Source of the DNA: an uncultured Acetatifactor sp.
GTDB lineage: Bacteria; Bacillota; Clostridia; Lachnospirales; Lachnospiraceae
DNA: 64,000 nucleotides
Assembly (NCBI GenBank): GCA_934402375.1
Contig: CAKRUB010000001.1
Span: 1 to 64,000 of the forward strand
Direction: 5' to 3'
Positions 62,149-64,000 of this stretch are shown here, one piece after another (the first letter of the stretch is position 1; every line of letters begins with the position of its first letter). The notes under the pieces are model-generated. The model was not told where the DNA came from and ran no database searches. It saw only the letters and a list, made by a program, of their open reading frames with translations. The translations under genes and the position numbers were made by a program.

Positions 62149-64000
62149 ATGACACGCGAAGAATTCAAGGAATTAGCGAAACAATATATTTATCTCGACG
62201 GAGCGACAGGCTCGAATCTTGTCAAGGCGGGGATGCCGTCGGGGGTGTGTCCGGAAGGCTGGATATTGGAGAACAAGGATGTCCTTGTGGAACTGCAGCG
62301 GCAATATGTACAGGCAGGCACGGATATTCTGTACGCGCCGACATTTACTGCAAACAGGGTCAAGCTCGCCGAATACGGAATTGCCGACAGACAGTCCGGG
62401 ATGATCCGTGAGCTGGTTGCCCTCTCCAGAGAAGCAGCCTCCACGGCGGAGGCCAGAAGGGTTCTGGTTGCGGGCGATCTGACAATGACCGGCGAGCAGC
62501 TGAAGCCCATGGGCAATATGGAGCTTGAGGAGCTGATTGATATTTATAAGGAACAGATTCTTGAGCTGGAAGCTGCCGGAGCCGATCTGCTGGTCGTAGA
62601 GACGATGATGAGCCTTGGCGAGGCGAGAGCGGCGCTGATCGCGGCAAAGGAGGTCTGTGAGCTCCCCGTCATGGTGACAATGACCTTTGAGCCGGACGGA
62701 AGAACCCTATACGGAACGGACGCAAAGTCTGCTGCCATCGTCCTTGAGAGTCTCGGCGCCTGTGCGGTGGGCGTGAACTGTTCTACCGGCCCCGCAGCCA
62801 TGCGCGGGATCATCGAAGCCATGGCGGGTGTCACAAAGGACATTCCGATCATCGCGAAACCAAACGCAGGACTGCCCTTTCTCGATGAGGAGGGACATAC
62901 CTGTTACAATATGACCGCCACGGAATTTGTCGAGGAAATGAAGCAGCTGACGGCTGCCGGAGCGACGATCCTCGGCGGCTGCTGCGGAACAACACCGGAA
63001 TTTATCAGAAGACTCCGGGACACCTTCGGAAAGAAGGTGGACGTTTCCGTCGAGAGAAGAAAAGAGGGCATACGCTATCTGACGTCGGAGCGGCAGACCG
63101 TTTCCTTCGGGCTTGACGACGGCTTCATTATCGTAGGCGAGCGGATCAACCCCACCGGAAAGAAGCTGCTGCAGGCACAGCTAAGGGAAGGCAGCATGGA
63201 CAAGGTGCTGCAGTTCGCCGAGGAACAGGAGAGCGGCGGAGCGCGCATTCTCGACGTCAACATGGGAATGAGTGGCATCGATGAAAAGGCGATGATGCTC
63301 AGGGCGATTGAAGAGGTGAGCGGTGTTACCAATCTGCCGCTGTCGCTGGATTCCAGCCATGTGGACGTTCTGGAAGCGGCATTGAGACATTATCCGGGCA
63401 GAGCTCTGGTTAACTCCGTCTCCATGGAGAAGGAAAAGCTGGAGAAGCTGCTGCCCATCGTGAAAAAATACGGCGCAATGTTTATTCTGCTGCCGCTGTC
63501 CGACAAGGGACTGCCGGAGAATCCAGAGGAAAAGAACGGCATCATCGAGGCGGTTTTGCAGCGGGCGACAGACCTCGGCATGACGAAGGAGGATGTCGTT
63601 GTCGATGGACTGGTGGCGACTGTCGGTGCGAATAAGAAGGCGGCACTGGAGACGCTGGACACGATCCGCTATTGCAAGAGGAACGGACTTGCCACTATCT
63701 GCGGACTTTCAAATATTTCCTTCGGAATGCCGGAGCGGAGCTTTGTCAATACCGCGTTTCTGACGCTTGCAATTAAGGAAGGACTTACCATGGCGATTGC
63801 CAATCCCTCACAGGAGCTGCTTGTCAGCTGTGCGCTGGCGACGGATCTGCTGCTTGCGAAGGAGGAGGCGGACATCCGCTATATTGAATACGCGGCAAAG
63901 GTGACGGAACGGCGGGAGAAGAAGGAAGCCGAGCTGAAGGAGACACTTGCACTGGCGGCCGCCTCCCGGCAGGGTGCGACACCTGAGAAGACATCAACAG
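62149..64000 (+). CDS. metH: Cobalamin-dependent methionine synthase, short MetH type (3' truncated by window)
   Basis: About 617 residues are visible and the frame is still open at the window edge. Residues about 1-290 form the homocysteine S-methyltransferase domain (YLDGATGSNL; zinc cysteines C211 in GVNCSTG and C278/C279 in GGCCGTT). Residues about 310-580 form the pterin-binding domain (IIVGERINPTGKK, ARILDVNMG, LSLDSS). The B12-binding domain expected next would begin at about the window end. Clostridial MetH proteins are usually about 800 residues and lack the C-terminal SAM-dependent reactivation domain. It transfers methyl from methyl-tetrahydrofolate to homocysteine. The ATG follows AAAGGAAG. 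Confidence 0.9.
   Translation, partial: MTREEFKELAKQYIYLDGATGSNLVKAGMPSGVCPEGWILENKDVLVELQRQYVQAGTDILYAPTFTANRVKLAEYGIADRQSGMIRELVALSREAASTAEARRVLVAGDLTMTGEQLKPMGNMELEELIDIYKEQILELEAAGADLLVVETMMSLGEARAALIAAKEVCELPVMVTMTFEPDGRTLYGTDAKSAAIVLESLGACAVGVNCSTGPAAMRGIIEAMAGVTKDIPIIAKPNAGLPFLDEEGHTCYNMTATEFVEEMKQLTAAGATILGGCCGTTPEFIRRLRDTFGKKVDVSVERRKEGIRYLTSERQTVSFGLDDGFIIVGERINPTGKKLLQAQLREGSMDKVLQFAEEQESGGARILDVNMGMSGIDEKAMMLRAIEEVSGVTNLPLSLDSSHVDVLEAALRHYPGRALVNSVSMEKEKLEKLLPIVKKYGAMFILLPLSDKGLPENPEEKNGIIEAVLQRATDLGMTKEDVVVDGLVATVGANKKAALETLDTIRYCKRNGLATICGLSNISFGMPERSFVNTAFLTLAIKEGLTMAIANPSQELLVSCALATDLLLAKEEADIRYIEYAAKVTERREKKEAELKETLALAAASRQGATPEKTST

Overview
The window looks like a chromosomal segment of a gut Firmicute of the Lachnospiraceae (Roseburia-like). 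This rests on the gene content and style: a near-complete mannan/glucomannan utilisation locus resembling the one known from Roseburia, AGGAGG-type ribosome binding sites, lipobox lipoproteins, frequent TTG/GTG starts, a NifU-like/GGGtGRT gene pair and an SPKTG cell-wall sorting motif. Most of the window is moderately GC-rich. Two AT-richer islands (about 50.35-52.2 kb and 57.3-60.5 kb) hold a sigma-factor-like regulator, a DUF4143-type ATPase and a lipoprotein. No insertion sequence, prophage or CRISPR array was seen.

Layout. 1-6 kb: C-terminal part of a giant repetitive wall-anchored protein, then a tRNA-Thr(CGT). 6.3-7.9 kb: minus-strand ABC permease and ATPase (SsuB/SsuC type) without a binding protein. 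8.1-16.5 kb: argH, asd, a GGDEF/EAL protein with a degenerate GGDEF site, an ATPase of the DUF234 type, topoisomerase III and a left-handed beta-helix protein. 16.6-19.3 kb: a three-gene ABC importer of the TrpXYZ-like family. 19.5-24.1 kb: alpha-galactosidase (GH36), a LacI regulator and a lipoprotein esterase. 24.3-50.3 kb: the main mannan locus. 50.5-52.1 kb: sigma-like regulator. 52.3-55.2 kb: GH2 on the minus strand. 55.4-57.2 kb: NifU-like/GGGtGRT pair. 57.5-62 kb: accessory and membrane genes. 62.1 kb to the end: start of a short MetH-type methionine synthase, open at the window edge.

How the mannan genes fit together (inference from families): a surface lipoprotein GH26 with a CBM35-like domain cuts mannan. 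Lipoproteins and two ABC permease pairs capture and import oligosaccharides; no ATPase is encoded, so a shared MsmX-type ATPase must come from elsewhere. GH36 removes galactose. CE2- and CE17-type esterases remove acetyl groups. A 2-epimerase converts the reducing-end mannose to glucose. Two GH130 phosphorylases release mannose-1-phosphate, and a GH1 fused to mannose-6-phosphate isomerase links hydrolysis to glycolytic entry. A phosphomannomutase is needed but is not in the window.

Most notable: (i) a 5'-leader element present in two long, almost gap-free copies (argH and a DUF4190 gene) and two shorter copies (GH36 and asd), with pairing kept by wobble or substitution; (ii) a membrane module inside the mannan locus made of a 998-aa composite binding protein, an NHL propeller, a YIP1 protein and a DUF5696 protein, interleaved with two permease pairs; (iii) a single-chain GH1-phosphomannose isomerase; (iv) a sigma-like protein with a 380-residue extension and a perfect 12-bp palindrome just upstream of its ribosome binding site.
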